From contig NC_134120.1 of NCBI RefSeq assembly GCF_040939455.1, positions 53,087,001-53,151,000 on the forward strand: a stretch of DNA of 64,000 bases. Reading direction: 5' to 3'. Position numbers and translations under genes: made by a program. Position 1 is the first letter of the stretch. The number at the start of each line of letters is the position of its first letter. This stretch comes from Microcebus murinus. Taxonomy: Eukaryota; Chordata; Mammalia; Primates; Cheirogaleidae. Under the pieces are notes generated by a model that searched no databases, was not told the DNA's origin, and worked only from the letters and a program-made list of their open reading frames with translations. Positions 37,265 to 49,344 of the stretch are shown here, in pieces.

Positions 37265-38325
37265 AATACATATATGTGCACATGTGCATCTGGATGCTAG
37301 AAAAAAGACTGAAAGGAAACGGGCCAAAATATGTTGTTTTTTATAGGAACATATGTTGCTGTTCTATGTAGAGGAAACACAATATATTAACAACAGCAGC
37401 AGCAGCAGAAGGCAGGGCTGGCTGTGTAGACAGATAACCCAGCACGTTGCTGGGGCAAACCCCAGGCACGATGGTCGGAAGGTGATGATCAGTCGCGTCT
37501 CCCCAGAGCTTGGTCGCCAGGAGCCCTACCCAGGCTTGACCTCTCAGTATTTCCTGTCTTCATCAGAGAACAGGGACATGACTCTCTGCTCTTCTCAGCT
37601 TAAATTGTAAGAAAGTTGATTCTTCCAGTGATATTTTACCTTACTGGGCATATGACTTTCCAGTGGAGGGAATTAGGAGTGGAAAGCACACGCGTGCAGG
37701 GCACACGGCCAGTCCTGCCCCAGGGCCCACTTCCTCCTCGGCGTGGCAGGCACAGGGCCCAGGGCCCACAAGAGGCTTAAGGGGCCATGAAAATGTTTAA
37801 ATTATAATTTCTTTTAATATCAGAAGAAAAGTGAATATAATAAAGAGAAATATATAATATTGAATTCAGCCTGTTTATTTGTCTTTACATCAACACTGTC
37901 ATATGATGTAAATTTTAATATTTTTTATACAGGAAGAGGCCCACAAAAGCAAAATGCACAAGGCTCATGGAAGTTACAATGTGGTCCTGCCATGAACTCA
38001 TGGCACCTTGAGCTTATTGCACCCCTGAATGCATAGTAACCTTAAGTTCATTGCATCCCTGACATCAAAGCACCCCTAAACTCACAACACACTATTTTTT
38101 ACCCTGTCCTGCTTCAATCAGTAACTTGAAGGGACCTCAGTCACAAGGTAGTATTTAAATATCTAATCAATGGCAGAAAATGTCATATTCATGGGTAAAC
38201 TGATGTTACTGATCTATACAAATAATATTGTCTTCTATTTTTATGTGAGAATAAAATTTTGACATTTTTACGGTACATTGTATTATACAATAAAATGCAT
38301 ACAGGTGAATGATCACAGAGAGGCC
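37265..38325. other. Intergenic, no feature recognised
   Basis: A short (CAG)-like run 'aacagcagcagcagcagaag' lies near 37391. Nothing else supported. Confidence 0.4.
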
Positions 38326-38560
38326 TGGATTCAGGAGTCAGAAGAATTTGACCCAGGATCTAATACTTATTTGTTATTAAATTTTAGGATTATTACTAAA
38401 CTTATCTAAGGCTCAGTTTTCTTATCTGCAAAATGAGGACAATATTTATTTTTAGAGTTTTCAATTTTTTATGTGGTTAAAATTAAACAAATGCAAAGTT
38501 CTGGCACTTGTCTGGCATATAGCATTCAATCAGTATATGGCTGCACAGTAGATCATTTAA
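38326..38560 (+). repeat. MIR element
   Basis: 'ggattcaggagtcagaagaa', 'cttatctaaggctcagtttt', 'cttatctgcaaaatgaggac' and 'ttctggcacttgtctggcat' in MIR order. Confidence 0.75.
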
Positions 38561-38924
38561 CATAAATATCTGGACCTGACTTGTTTCAAATTAATGATAA
38601 TTCCACAGTGTATATATCTTAATGTGAAATGGCTACGATGACTAGAAAGCAAAAGACAATTGCCCAAGGGATGTGTTTAATAATGTGAGACACATAATTT
38701 GGTAGGAAATGAATGAATTAGGAAGATTTATATGGCTTACAAAATGATACATTTTTATAAATGTATCATACATAACAATTATAGCACCTACTAAATTTTA
38801 ATAACCATTTTGCATAAATCAGACACATCTGGGTTTACTTAAAATGGAAAAAGCAATCCAGTATTAAAAAGCCAAAATATATGTTGCCATACTTTTGTTT
38901 AATCATCATTCCTGGATCAACACA

Positions 38925-39025
38925 TAATTATTGAGCATCTACCTTATGCTTCCCATCACTGAGAATTCATACAGAATGACACAAAGTTTGTCCTCTCAGG
39001 GACTTCACATTCTCCTGAAAGAGAA
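38925..39025. repeat. L2-like remnant
   Basis: 'attattgagcatctacctta' followed by 'ttgtcctctcagggacttca' fits the L2 3' region. Confidence 0.55.
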
Positions 39026-39165
39026 AACCAACAAGGAAAGAAGAAGTGCATAATAGTGGTATGTTTGTGGATGCTCATTACATTATTTTGCTTTATAACC
39101 ATCATATATTATTGCAGATAGTATTAACTGCTATGGAGGAAAATAAATCTAGGCTAATGGTATAG

Positions 39166-39554
<389 letters not shown>

Positions 39555-39567
39555 GGAGGTGGGTTTT

Positions 39568-40573
39568 TTCAATGTATGCAGAGAACACAAACCACACTAC
39601 CCACTCTTTGCCCCCACGGCTAATACTGAACACGAAGTCGGAGGCACACTGTAGGCTCTCCATATAAACTTGCTAAGTCAATGTTACCGTTATCATAAAA
39701 ATGTCTAGTATGACTGACATGCTTTGATATTCTCTAATAATTTTTTGATATTTGCCTTAAGGTATATTTCTCTTGCCCAGAAAGCCCTCAATTATTATTG
39801 AAATTAAAATGTTATGTCAGCATAGGAGCTAATTTGATTTTATTTGCTCCTGTTGCAATGATGCGTAAGCACACTTGGAAGAGGAATTCTGGTCAACTGA
39901 TATCTTGGTTGACAAGTAGTCATCAGATGTCAGATTTTAGCAACGTGGATGCTCAATTTTAGAAAATTGAAATACAAGAAAATAGACTTGATGTTGAAAT
40001 TTCACTGAACATAATCCAATCATTGATGATTCAGAGGCATCTTAGGACCTTGTGGCGTCTCCCTGTGAATATCACTTGACTCCCTCATGTGCCAATTGCC
40101 GTGATAGGGAGTCATGGTGACTTTCATGATGGAGAGAGATGGCATGAAAACATGTGGAGCATAATAAGGAATTTTATTGGCAGTAGGACAGTGGATAATC
40201 ATGTATCTACCACAAAGTTGTGAAATAAGTTCCACACGATATGAAAACACTGCAGTGGAAAGTTGAAAAGGGAAAACTGAACAGAAAAAGGCACTGTGAC
40301 ATTGGAGACCACAGTGTCACTTTTCCCCAGAGGTTCTCGTATCGTTGGCTTTGTAAGCAGGATTGTGGCCTCGAGGGCCACTGCTCACACCTTCCCAGGC
40401 GCGGTAGCAGAGGGGCTGAGCAGGCAGGAAAGTGAGGGGGCACACCCCCGGCCCCACACGCATATCCGAGGTCAGCCATGGTGATCATGTGGTGCCCAGG
40501 TGGCCTTTGTCTAATGCCACGCCAGCCGTGTGTGTTTCCTTCAGCCCTGCATCCAGCCCCATCACCAATCTCT
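39568..40573. other. Intergenic, no feature recognised
   Basis: Short ORFs on both strands in the GC-rich 40200-40560 part; none supported. Confidence 0.4.
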
Positions 40574-41114
40574 TTTTTTTTTTTATTTCGGCATATGATG
40601 GGGGTACAGATTTTAAGGTTTCAATAAATGCCCTTTCCCCCCTCCCCCACAAATCTGAGTCTCCAGCATGACCATCCCCCAGATGGTGCACATGTCACTC
40701 ATTATGTATGTATATACTCGTGTCCCCCTCCCCCCTCCCACCTGCCCAATACCCTATTACTGCAGTACCTATGTGTCCACTTAGGTGCTGCTCAGTTAAT
40801 ACCAGTTTGCTGGTGAGTACATGTGGTGCTTGTTTTTCCATTCTTGGGATACTTCACTTAGTAGTATGGGTTCCAGCTCTAACCAGGAAAATATAAGATG
40901 TGCTATGTCACTGTTGTTTCTTAGAGCTGAATAGTACTCCATGGTATACATACACCACATTTTATTAATCCATTCTTGGATTGATGGGCTCTTGGGCTGT
41001 TTCCACAGCCTTGCAATTATGAATTGTGCTGCTATAAACATTCGAGTGCAAGTGTCTTTTTTGTAGAGTGTCACTGGATCTTTTGGGTAGATGCCCAGTA
41101 ATGGGATTGCTGGG
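40574..41114 (-). mobile_element. Young lemur-type L1, 3' truncation with open ORF2 end
   Basis: Poly(T), then 'ttatttcggcatatgatggg' and a C-rich 3' UTR, then the ORF2 C-terminus on the - strand, which remains open for about 105 codons and ends at 40796 (stretches such as WINKMWCMYTMEYYSALRNN and SEVQEWKNKHHMYS-like). Flanks ccaatctct (40565-40573) and ccaatccct (41115-41123) form a 9-bp TSD with one mismatch. The reverse-transcriptase part is absent, so it cannot move itself. Confidence 0.9.
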
Positions 41115-41564
41115 CCAATCCCTTCTTGATTTTTCATCTCCAGCTCACTTGTGCCAGACACAGCCTCACACACACACCACTCCAAAACTTGCTTCAAGAG
41201 AGAATTTAATCGGAAACCCTTCACTCTTTGGAGCAATATGGGTGAGTCTGTGCTGTCTTCTTTTCTGTGGTATATTTGCCTTTTGGTCCTCACCTTTAAT
41301 TTGTCTAGGAGAGCTATGTCTCTTGTTAGAAGGTTTGGGAAATTAACTGGGAAACGTGTCCCTCCCCCGCCCCCTCAGGGATGGGGGTTAACCCCAGTGC
41401 TATTTATCATCATCATCATCATCATCATCATCAAAGCTCTTACACCATCCTCTCCAATACCCTAAAATGGCAACAATGAACTGTCAACACTTCACCGGCT
41501 GGTGAGGCTCTGTGTGGCTCCCTCACAAAGAATATTCTAGGCCCCCCTTCTAGCTCTGGCATCC
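41115..41564. other. Intergenic, contains an ATC microsatellite
   Basis: Apart from the (ATC)9 run at 41406-41432 I see nothing to name. Confidence 0.4.
41406..41432 (+). repeat. (ATC)9 microsatellite
   Basis: Perfect trinucleotide run of 27 bases. Confidence 0.95.
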
Positions 41565-41574
41565 TGCGGTTCTA

Positions 41575-41582
41575 TGACGTCA
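41575..41582. promoter_or_regulatory. Perfect palindromic CRE (ATF/CREB site)
   Basis: TGACGTCA, the full eight-base cAMP response element, at the left edge of the CpG island. Retention of the central CpG in an otherwise CpG-poor neighbourhood suggests it is unmethylated in the germ line. Confidence 0.55.
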
Positions 41583-41644
41583 TGGAGCGGGTTCCTGTAA
41601 TCTTACTGTATCCGATCCGCAGCCATAATTACTTATTTCCACAG

Positions 41645-41650
41645 GTGAGC
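41645..41650 (+). promoter_or_regulatory. Consensus splice donor within the CpG island
   Basis: ACAG|GTGAGC, a strong donor context, preceded by a pyrimidine-rich 'acttatttccacag' that also reads as an acceptor. It could end a first exon of an unannotated transcript. Confidence 0.25.
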
Positions 41651-41916
41651 TGTGCAGTTTGGTTTCCTCCGCCCAGAGCTGGGCCGCAGGCGGGCACCTG
41701 GGACGTGGAGACGCGCCCCGCGCAAAGCAGAGCCGGCGGGGACGCGCAGGCAGTCCACATGCTCCGGGCAGGGCCAAAGACCCTGCGGAAACCGAACGAC
41801 AAAGGCAGTCACGCAAATCTGCCTCCATGCCACGTTAACATAGAATTTTTTGTCTAAAATTGTGCCCCTCGGGGCGTCAGCTTTGAAATAGCCGCGACGT
41901 CCGGGTGTGACGGCGG

Positions 41917-41931
41917 CCAGCAGGTGGCACT
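41917..41931 (+). promoter_or_regulatory. CTCF-like motif
   Basis: CCAGCAGGTGGCACT, preceded by GG, fits the CTCF core pattern (CCAsyAGrkGGCrC). It lies at the right end of the CpG island. Confidence 0.5.
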
Positions 41932-41975
41932 GTCGCTTTAGGATTCCAGCTCCCGAGTCGGGCGACAACAAGGGA

Positions 41976-43385
41976 AAACTGCAGGCACGTTTTAAAATGT
42001 ATTTATATTTTTTTTTTCTCTGCCAAGCCAGAAATGTACTCCATTTTCTTTAATCAGGTTCATTTGCTTCCTACTGTGTGACTTCAATTGGGTAATAGTC
42101 GACCAGACGTCTCCCCCCGGCTACTTTCTTTCCCAGAGCAGGTCTGAGATCTGCCCGGGGTTGGGAGCTGACAGCCAAGGCCTGGCAGACAGGACGGGAA
42201 GGCTGTGTCCACACGCAGAGCTGGCCTGTCCCTCCCGGTAGCGCCAAGTGGCCTCGTGCAGACATGAGGGCACATCTGGCCTGGGGCACGGCCACCCTGC
42301 GGTGGGGGATGGGGTGTCGGCTGCCTGTCTTCGGCCCCAGAGCCCACAGGAGGGAGCCCAGAAGCCAGTGGAAGTTGGGGTGACAAGGGGAGGGAGCCGC
42401 AGCTGAGCAGCTCCAGCAACACCTTCGTTTCCTCCTGGTGAGCGGACAAGGAGCATTTATGCTGCTAGACATTCATGCATTCACTCATTCATTCATCAAA
42501 TACTTATTAGCCTCCCATGTTCCAAAAACTCCATTTTATTCATGGTGTCAGCCAGGGTCCAACCAGGAACAGAAACCACACCAGTTATCTGAACAGGGAG
42601 AACTTAATATAAAGAATTGTAAACTATGCTTAACGGTGTTGTTAGCTGGGGAACTAAACTATAAAAAGACAAAGGAGAATAGCAGTACCAGCCAGGTGGT
42701 AATAGCAGGGAGCCACTGTCCCCTCCCCCACCCTCACCCCCTGTGGCTGGAGATACCAGGACCTGAAAGCTCAGGGGGCCACAGTGCCAGGCAGCTCCTC
42801 CCTGAGTGCCTGTTCTGCAAGTGTTAGGGTCACTGTACCCTGCGTTTCGCTGCTGCTGTGGAGAGGCACTGCCACTCTCTGGACAGAGGTTTTGCTAGGG
42901 GACCCTCAAAGATGGAGAAAGGACAGGAAGATCAAGTCCCTTCCTTGCTCCTCCCTCCTTGCCAGCTTGTTCTGGCACTTTCCACTGGCAAAGTCTGATG
43001 GGGAGCTGGAGGCACAGCAGGGATGTGCAGGGTGCAGAGGGCGGGTTTGGAGCCCAGAGACAATGGCTGAGTCTCTGGCACATTCACAGAGCTGGCTTCA
43101 TTCTCACCCCCGCTGGGCTCTGCCCAGACCCCCAGTGGGAGGAAACAGAGCCAGGAGACTCAAGTGCTGGGCCTGTGACGTGGCCCCCAGCCTGGCAGGG
43201 AGAAAAGAGTCAGCCGACTCATTTCCTTTTAATGCTCCAATGTGATGTAAAATTTCACTCAAGGTGCACCGTAACACACTTTTTCCTGTCTTTTGCTAGG
43301 AGACTCATAAGAGTCCCCCTATCTACTTTTCACTCCTGCCCCTGTGGCATCCTCATGGTTTCTTGGCATTGTTTTACTTTTACTC
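41976..43385. other. Intergenic; possible old repeat near 42540-42720
   Basis: GC-rich from 42100 to 42430, with ORFs up to 133 codons on the - strand in overlapping frames; none supported. 'agccagggtccaaccaggaa' and 'gggagaacttaatataaaga' (42550-42615) look like an old mammalian repeat that I cannot name. ORFs of about 153 codons at 42784 and 42959 overlap each other in different frames. Confidence 0.4.
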
Positions 43386-44050
43386 TGTCAACAGAAAAGA
43401 ACCTAAACTCTGTAAAATAATTTAAAGAGGTTTATTCTAAGCGTAATATATGTGACCATAGCCCGGAGAGCCACGCCCAGGACGCCTTGAGCAAGTGGTT
43501 CCACCATGGTGTGGTTACAGTTTGGTTTTCTATATTTTAGAGAGACAGAAATTACATGTAAATTCATAAATCTATACGTGGAAGGTACACATTGCTCTGG
43601 CCCAAAAAGGCAGGACATCTCAAAGCGGGGGATTACAGGTTATAGGTGGGTTTGAAGATTCTTTGATTTGTAATTGGTTAAAGAAAGGAAGCGCTGTCTA
43701 AAGGGTGAGGATGTTTTAAGTTGAGTAAGTCTGTTAATCAGAGACAAGCCACCTGCCATATAGTGGACATATACCCAGATTCAAGTGATCTGTTAGTGAA
43801 TTGGTGACCTGCAGGTGTGGTTTAACCTTTGTCTTACATTACCTTAGGCTTGTTAATGATTCTGTATCTTATTGTTATAAAAAATAACTCCAAAAGGGAC
43901 AGGGCATAACTAGGTGTGTCTGACCTCCCTCCTCCTCATGGCCAACGACTCGGCTTTAAGGTTTTTCTTAGCGGGGGTCCCTGGCCAAGAGGAGGTCCAT
44001 TCAGTCAGCTGGGTGAGAGGGCTTAAGATTTTATTTTGGTTCACAACCCA
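43386..44050 (-). mobile_element. Probable retroviral LTR, reverse orientation
   Basis: 'aaagaggtttattctaagcg' and 'tgtgaccatagcccggagag' at the left, 'caggacatctcaaagcgggg' and 'ttacaggttataggtggg' in the middle, and 'gattttattttggttcaca' at the right resemble a reversed primate ERV LTR. Family not named and ends approximate. No internal viral region adjoins. Confidence 0.55.
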
Positions 44051-45984
44051 AATCCAGGAGGAGGAAAGCATGTCAAAATGTCATTGTGGGTCTTTTGTTA
44101 AATATAAATACACATGCTGGATTGAATTAATGCACTTTTAGACTAGACACAGCTACTATACTTTTCAACATAGTAAGGGTAACATCTCTGTTGTCAGATC
44201 TAATAAATTTGACACATACTGGCTTTCTCATTTTTAAAAGATGTTTATTATGCATTTTATTTTTAATTCAGGAAAAGTAGAGATGAAAGGGATTGGAGAG
44301 GTGTAAGTCCAAAGGAGAGAATAATGGAGATGACTGGATAAGTATTTTGAAGACAGCTTGGTCATTGCCTTTCATCTAGAAAACGTATTGGGCAATAAGC
44401 CACAGTGGACTAGCACCACTGAGAACTCCACAGTGGCTGAAAGACAGGCAAGTGGGTGATTGGTGAAAGAATACCAAACTAGAAAGATCTAAGGGGAGGT
44501 TGTGCTGAGTTTGATCTGTAGGCAATGTATCTTCTTCTGTGTTTTTTCCTGTTTCACAGGCCAGACACTCGGAAAGTGCATTTCTCCCTCTCCTTTGCTT
44601 GGAGTGTTCTGCGTACATTTTAAATTCTATCAGTGGAATTATTTCATTTGACATTTGGAAGGTGGAAGGGTGACAAGACACCATTTTGTTTTGTCCTCTG
44701 GAAGTCCTGGTTGTACTCTCACTGGACATGAGTTATTCAGCAGCCTCAGTTTCCACATCTTGCTTGCATGATGCCTCCAGAAGATCTGTGATCCCTGCAG
44801 AGTGTCTGTAGGATCCCGACTCTGGGCAACACCTGCTCTTAACTCCCTGGCAGCAAACCTGACTGTTATGGTGGCCTCTAGATTTTTGCTCCTTCAGAAT
44901 CCCTATAGGCTCATAAGTACCTAGTTCCCTTTCTCTAATCCCTTCCTGCTTGATATACCTAGGGTGGGTTTTGCTTTCCTGAGCAAACCCATCCTGATTC
45001 AGAGGTATGTGCAAAAAAAGCACATTCCTTGGTCAAGTCACATTGTTTAATGGAGTTAGTCTTATTTTACCATGTTTACTAGCTGGACAAATTTCAAGAA
45101 GCTCAATAGAGTATTCTCTACATTTCTGGATGACCAAACTTAGAATTGGACAAATATTGAGAGACACAGAAACCTCTTTGCCCTGGTCCAGAATTAAAAT
45201 ATTCTCATAGTGTCTTTAATACACAAAGGAAAGCTCAGGTGCCTTTGAGGAGGACATGGCTCCTTTCTTTGCCAATATGAGCCCAGCAATGCAAATGAGA
45301 AATGAGGAGAGGGTCCCCTCCTTCTTTCCGAATGACATTAACTGAGAGTCATTTTTCATGTAGTAGATCTGGCTCAAGTCATTTATGAAATGTGAAATTT
45401 CATATTCATTCCTGAAATGAAGATTCATCTCTTTAAAAGCTGTTCACTATACCACTCAAGATGTTAGTGCTCACATGGGATGGATTGAGGTGGCCACATC
45501 AATTCTGTCTTCCCAGGGCTCCTGATAATGTAGGAAAAGAATTTAGTCCCTGAGACTAAATTGTTTTGAACAGCACTTGTCACAAATATGTAACTCTTTT
45601 TTTTTCCTCTTTGCTCTATTTCCCCCCTTTACCTTTTTTTCAGGTTTTAATCTGTTTTAAAGAAGTGTTTCCTCATGAGTTCATAAACATAAAATAGTTG
45701 TATAAATTGCAGAGGGTTAAGCACACGCTTTGTTGTCATGTGTCACTCATGATTTTTTGTATAAGTTCTTTCCACGCACGTATTGAACAGTATAAGGATC
45801 CGTCAGGATCATCGGCCACAACGGTGGTCTTGGGGCAGGCCACTTAGTCCGTCTGGTCCTGGCATTTCTGAGAAAGGACCACACCGAACCATGCAGAGCA
45901 AATGTGCAAGGCTGTGGTTCTTTCATTTGGGTGATATATTTTGGTATTGGAGCTAAGAGGCATTAATTGATAATACTTAGCATT
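44051..45984. other. Intergenic, no feature recognised
   Basis: A 117-codon antisense frame (44376-44729) and others show no domain. A strong polypyrimidine tract with CAG near 45605-45645 looks like a splice acceptor but has no exon after it. Confidence 0.4.
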
Positions 45985-46110
45985 TGTTTTACATTATTTG
46001 TCTTTGTAAGTGTTGTCACGTAGGCTGTCTTACTGGTTGGTCACAATAATGCTGTGAGGTAGGTAGAACACGCGTAGCATCCCCTCTTTGACTTCATGGG
46101 AAGGAGACAG
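45985..46110 (-). repeat. MIR/L2 remnant
   Basis: 'tgcttagcatttgttttaca'-like start, 'ggtcacaataatgctgtgag' and 'gaggtaggtagaacacgcgt' recall reversed MIR. Confidence 0.45.
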
Positions 46111-46892
46111 ACGCACTTTCTCTACCGCAGTGAGAGTGAGGTGCTCCTGTTTGGCCAAGACCAGAATCAGTGCAGACTTTTTCTCTGCACTTTTGGCATG
46201 GCCTTGATATCGTTGGGATAATTAAAGAGTAAAACAAAAAGAAAAATCTTCAAGGAAAGTAGGAACCACACACTAAAAGTCTAAAGAGTGAAGAGAACAA
46301 TAGGTTTTTCCGATCACTTACAGAGTTGGGATTCCATATGACTACAACTCTAGCCAGCCTTCACGCTGGTCCTTGATCAAGGACCACAGCCACCAAGAAG
46401 CCCTCAAGGACTCTACAAGCCCCTGCAGCACCACAGGGCAGGCTGTGACTGTCGGTATGCTGACACAGGGGGCCCCAGGTTGTTCTCTGAGACTTTGAGT
46501 GTTTTGTCTTATCTCCTTGACTAGACGGAAAGGGTGCGGGGAGCAGCAGCTGTGTGCGGGAGGGCCATGCACAGCAACTGTGGCTGTCCCACCTGCTAGC
46601 CCAGCTCACGTGAGGCTACTCTGGACACCGCATGGCCCCTTGTGATCCCCTGGTAGACTTCCCTGGGCAAATCCAAGCACACCTCCTTCCCGGAGGGGCA
46701 AAGAGTCAACACTGAAGGTAGTCATGCCCCACCACACTTCCTACCACCCCTCACCACCAGCCTCCTCTCTCCAGGGTCTAGCTCTTTAGCCTAGTACAGA
46801 AATGTATAAAAGAGGATATGTCCACTTTGTAACTGGGAAGAGAGATGGCCTTAGTGTAAGCTGGCTACAGTGATGCAAATAATGCCATCACC
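46111..46892. other. Intergenic, no feature recognised
   Basis: Two overlapping antisense ORFs at 46342-46609 are not supported. Confidence 0.4.
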
Positions 46893-46918
46893 CTCTCTCT
46901 CTCTCTCTCTTTCTCTCT
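46893..46918 (+). repeat. (CT)n microsatellite
   Basis: Near-perfect CT run of about 26 bases followed by a C-rich tract. Confidence 0.9.
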
Positions 46919-48811
46919 AACCCTCCCCCCCACCCCCGACAGCTTGCCTTTATTTATCTCAGTAAGTTGGCTTCTTTCCCCCACTATCACGTGAACAGAT
47001 CATATCTACTTGGCTTGGGCACTGTTATACCCAGGCTTAGGTCATGTCAAGAGTTGCAACCCCAGAAGACAGACAGCCTTTCACTCCTGCTCAAGTGCAT
47101 ATAATTCCTAGGGAAAGTCTCTCATGGTCCCATCTTGGGTGACTTTTCCCCACCTTGACTAGTCACTGGGTGTGAAGCTGGCGTCAGGATTTTCCAGACA
47201 GGTCAGTCAGGTGTTCAGGAACTGTGGCTGATCTTCTGACCAGAAGCAACAGGAGCTAAGAAAATGCAGTTCTTTGAAGTCAACGCATTATTTGTACAGC
47301 AGAATTCCTCATGATAATAAAGGAAACAGAGAGAATGAATATTTGACCACACACACACACACACACACACACTTCTGCTTAACTCCCACTGGGAAATTTT
47401 CCTGGGGCGAGCAGTGGGACTCAGTTCAGAAGTGATCCTTTTTGGCGGAAACAAGCAGGGAGGACTCCTACGTGGCCATTGTCAGCCCTCGGTGATATGT
47501 CTGTCTCAAGCCAACATTATCTGTTATTCTGTCTCAGGCATTCTGACACACCTTATCATGCTGAGAGCTAATTGCCCTATTTTCAAACCTGGAACTGTCC
47601 CTCTTGTGATATTTTTCCAATTGCAGTGATATATTTGTCTAGCCAGCAAGCTCTGCCAAAGCTATAGCTATTCCGGAGAGTAGTTGGGGTGGAGAGCAGG
47701 GGAATTATTCAGCAATGCAGTAAACAAAGGGAAATTCTCTCTGAATAAAAAGTTACGAAGCAATAGCATGCTTTCCTTAAGTAACATATACAATAAAAAT
47801 TGCTTGCTATCCATTTTTCTAATCTTCATGAAATGAATACACTCAATCATGGAAGTTGTGCAGGAACTGCTTACTTCAAATAATGCCATGAATACATTAC
47901 AAAAGTAATTAAGCGAGAACTCAAGTGGAGCAGAGCAGCATTCTATACCAACACTTCTTCTTAACTAGCAAAAAGCAAAACAATCCGTAGGCAAGACACA
48001 GGAGACAGATAAATATAACAGAAACCAGAACAATAGGCACATGAAAATAAATAAGGACCATTGTAGGAAATTGAGCTGGATCTCACATGTCAAAATCCCC
48101 CCAAATATTTGTATCCTTACCCTGGGAGAAGGAATAATAGGTACTCAGTTTAACCTGTACTTTGATTTTATTAATTTATTACCAATAGTTACAGATAAGT
48201 GCTATGCATTAATATAAAACATTTTGACAAGAAGTATAGAGAGTACAAGAAAGAATAAAAGCATAAGATATTGACCCTTGTCCTCCAGATGATTAGAGTC
48301 TATTTGGTGAGTTATGTCCAGGGTACACATAACTATAAAATTAGGCAAAGTAGGTGACATACTCTATGAGTAAAATGCATACTATTTTCCTCCATAATTT
48401 AGAATAAAAAGAAATTAAGGCAAGACTTTTTAGAGGTGTCTGTCATTGGCTTTGGCCTTGAATGTGGACAGGATTCCATTAAGGTGATGCTCAGGGGTGG
48501 TGGAGATGGGCTCTGTGCGTGAGAAATGCAGCTGAGTATGAAAGAGGGAGAAAGTTCAGGGAGGAAGTCGAGGAAGTTGAAGCTGCAAAGGGCAATGGTA
48601 ACAGCATTGTGGGAGCTTCAGGGTGAAGCTTTTTGAGCTTTTGCAGATGAGAAGGGGCCATCAGAATTTTTTGAGATGGGAAATTCCATAGTCAACACAG
48701 AGATTCCAGAAAATTATTCTTGTCTTTCATCATGCAGAAGAATATTGTTGTTGGAAAGGAAGAAGCTGGGAGTATAGAAATTGGCTAGTAAGCTAATGAG
48801 ATGCTGGAGGA
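46919..48811. other. Intergenic with CA microsatellite and an old-repeat patch
   Basis: A (CA)12 run is at 47348-47372. Around 48425-48660, 'gatgctcaggggtggtggag', 'ggaggaagtcgaggaagttg' and 'tgagaaggggccatcag' may be ancient repeat. No supported gene. Confidence 0.4.
47348..47372 (+). repeat. (CA)12 microsatellite
   Basis: Perfect CA dinucleotide run of 25 bases. Confidence 0.95.
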
Positions 48812-49344
48812 TGTGCTAGTTTGCTAGGGCTGCCATAGCAAAGTACCACAGACTGGCTGCCTTAAACCAGTGGTCCCCAACCTTTTTGGCACCAGGGACT
48901 GGTTTCATGGAAGATAATTTTTCCATGGATGGGGTGTGGAAGTGGGTGGCAGAGCTCTGTGGCCCAGTCACTAACAGGCCACTGACTGGGGTTTGGGGAC
49001 TGTAGCCTTAAACAATAGAAATTTATTATCTCATAGTATTGGAGGCTGGAATTCTGAGAGCAAGGTGTCAGTAGCATTTCTTCTGAGGCCTCTTTCCTCA
49101 GCTTGCAGATGGTCCCCTTCTTCCTGTGTCTTCACCATCTTCCCTCTGTATGTGTCTGTGTCCTAACCTGCTCTCCTTATGAGGTCACCAGCCATGGTGG
49201 ATTAGGGCCTACCCATATGACCCGTTTTACATTAATTACCTCTTTGAAGGCCCTGTCTGCAAATACAGCCACCTTCTGAGGTTCTGGGGTTAGGACTTCA
49301 ACATTTGAATTTGAGCAGGGAGGACACAGTTCAGCCCATAAACA
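48812..49344 (-). mobile_element. MaLR LTR, MLT1 type, split by a hAT MITE
   Basis: Reverse orientation: 'tgtgctagtttgctagggct' on the left, 'aatagaaatttattatctca', 'attaattacctctttgaagg', 'ggttaggacttcaacatttg', ending 'cagcccataaaca'. The insertion at 48868-49005 falls within its 'gccttaaacaacagaaattt' block, which is restored when the insert and one TSD copy are ignored. Confidence 0.88.
48868..49005 (+). mobile_element. hAT-type MITE nested in the MLT1 LTR
   Basis: 138 bases starting CAGTGGTCCCCAACC and ending GGTTTGGGGACTGTAG, diverged terminal inverted repeats. A perfect 8-bp TSD CCTTAAAC is at 48860-48867 and 49006-49013, the length expected for hAT elements. The inner part 'ggcaccagggactggtttca' is a familiar Charlie-group non-autonomous family; name unverified. 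Confidence 0.9.

Larger units (their letters stand above)
41565..41975. promoter_or_regulatory. Orphan CpG island, candidate promoter
   Basis: I count about 36 CpGs in about 400 bases at roughly 58% GC, an observed/expected ratio near 1, whereas surrounding DNA is CpG-depleted. It is free of Alu sequence, which can mimic islands. It has a CRE at its left edge, a splice-donor consensus and a CTCF-like motif, listed separately. No gene that I recognise starts here. Confidence 0.7.

Noticed and set aside
40796..41293. 165-codon ORF as a host gene
   Set aside because: The C-terminal two thirds is L1 ORF2 and the start is unrelated flank read through.
42071..42472. 133-codon antisense ORF and its overlapping partners as a gene
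   Set aside because: Three overlapping frames on one strand are open at once in GC-rich DNA with no domain or codon signal.
45600..45650. Splice-acceptor-like polypyrimidine tract followed by CAG
   Set aside because: No open or conserved-looking exon follows and no donor partner is evident; such tracts are common by chance.
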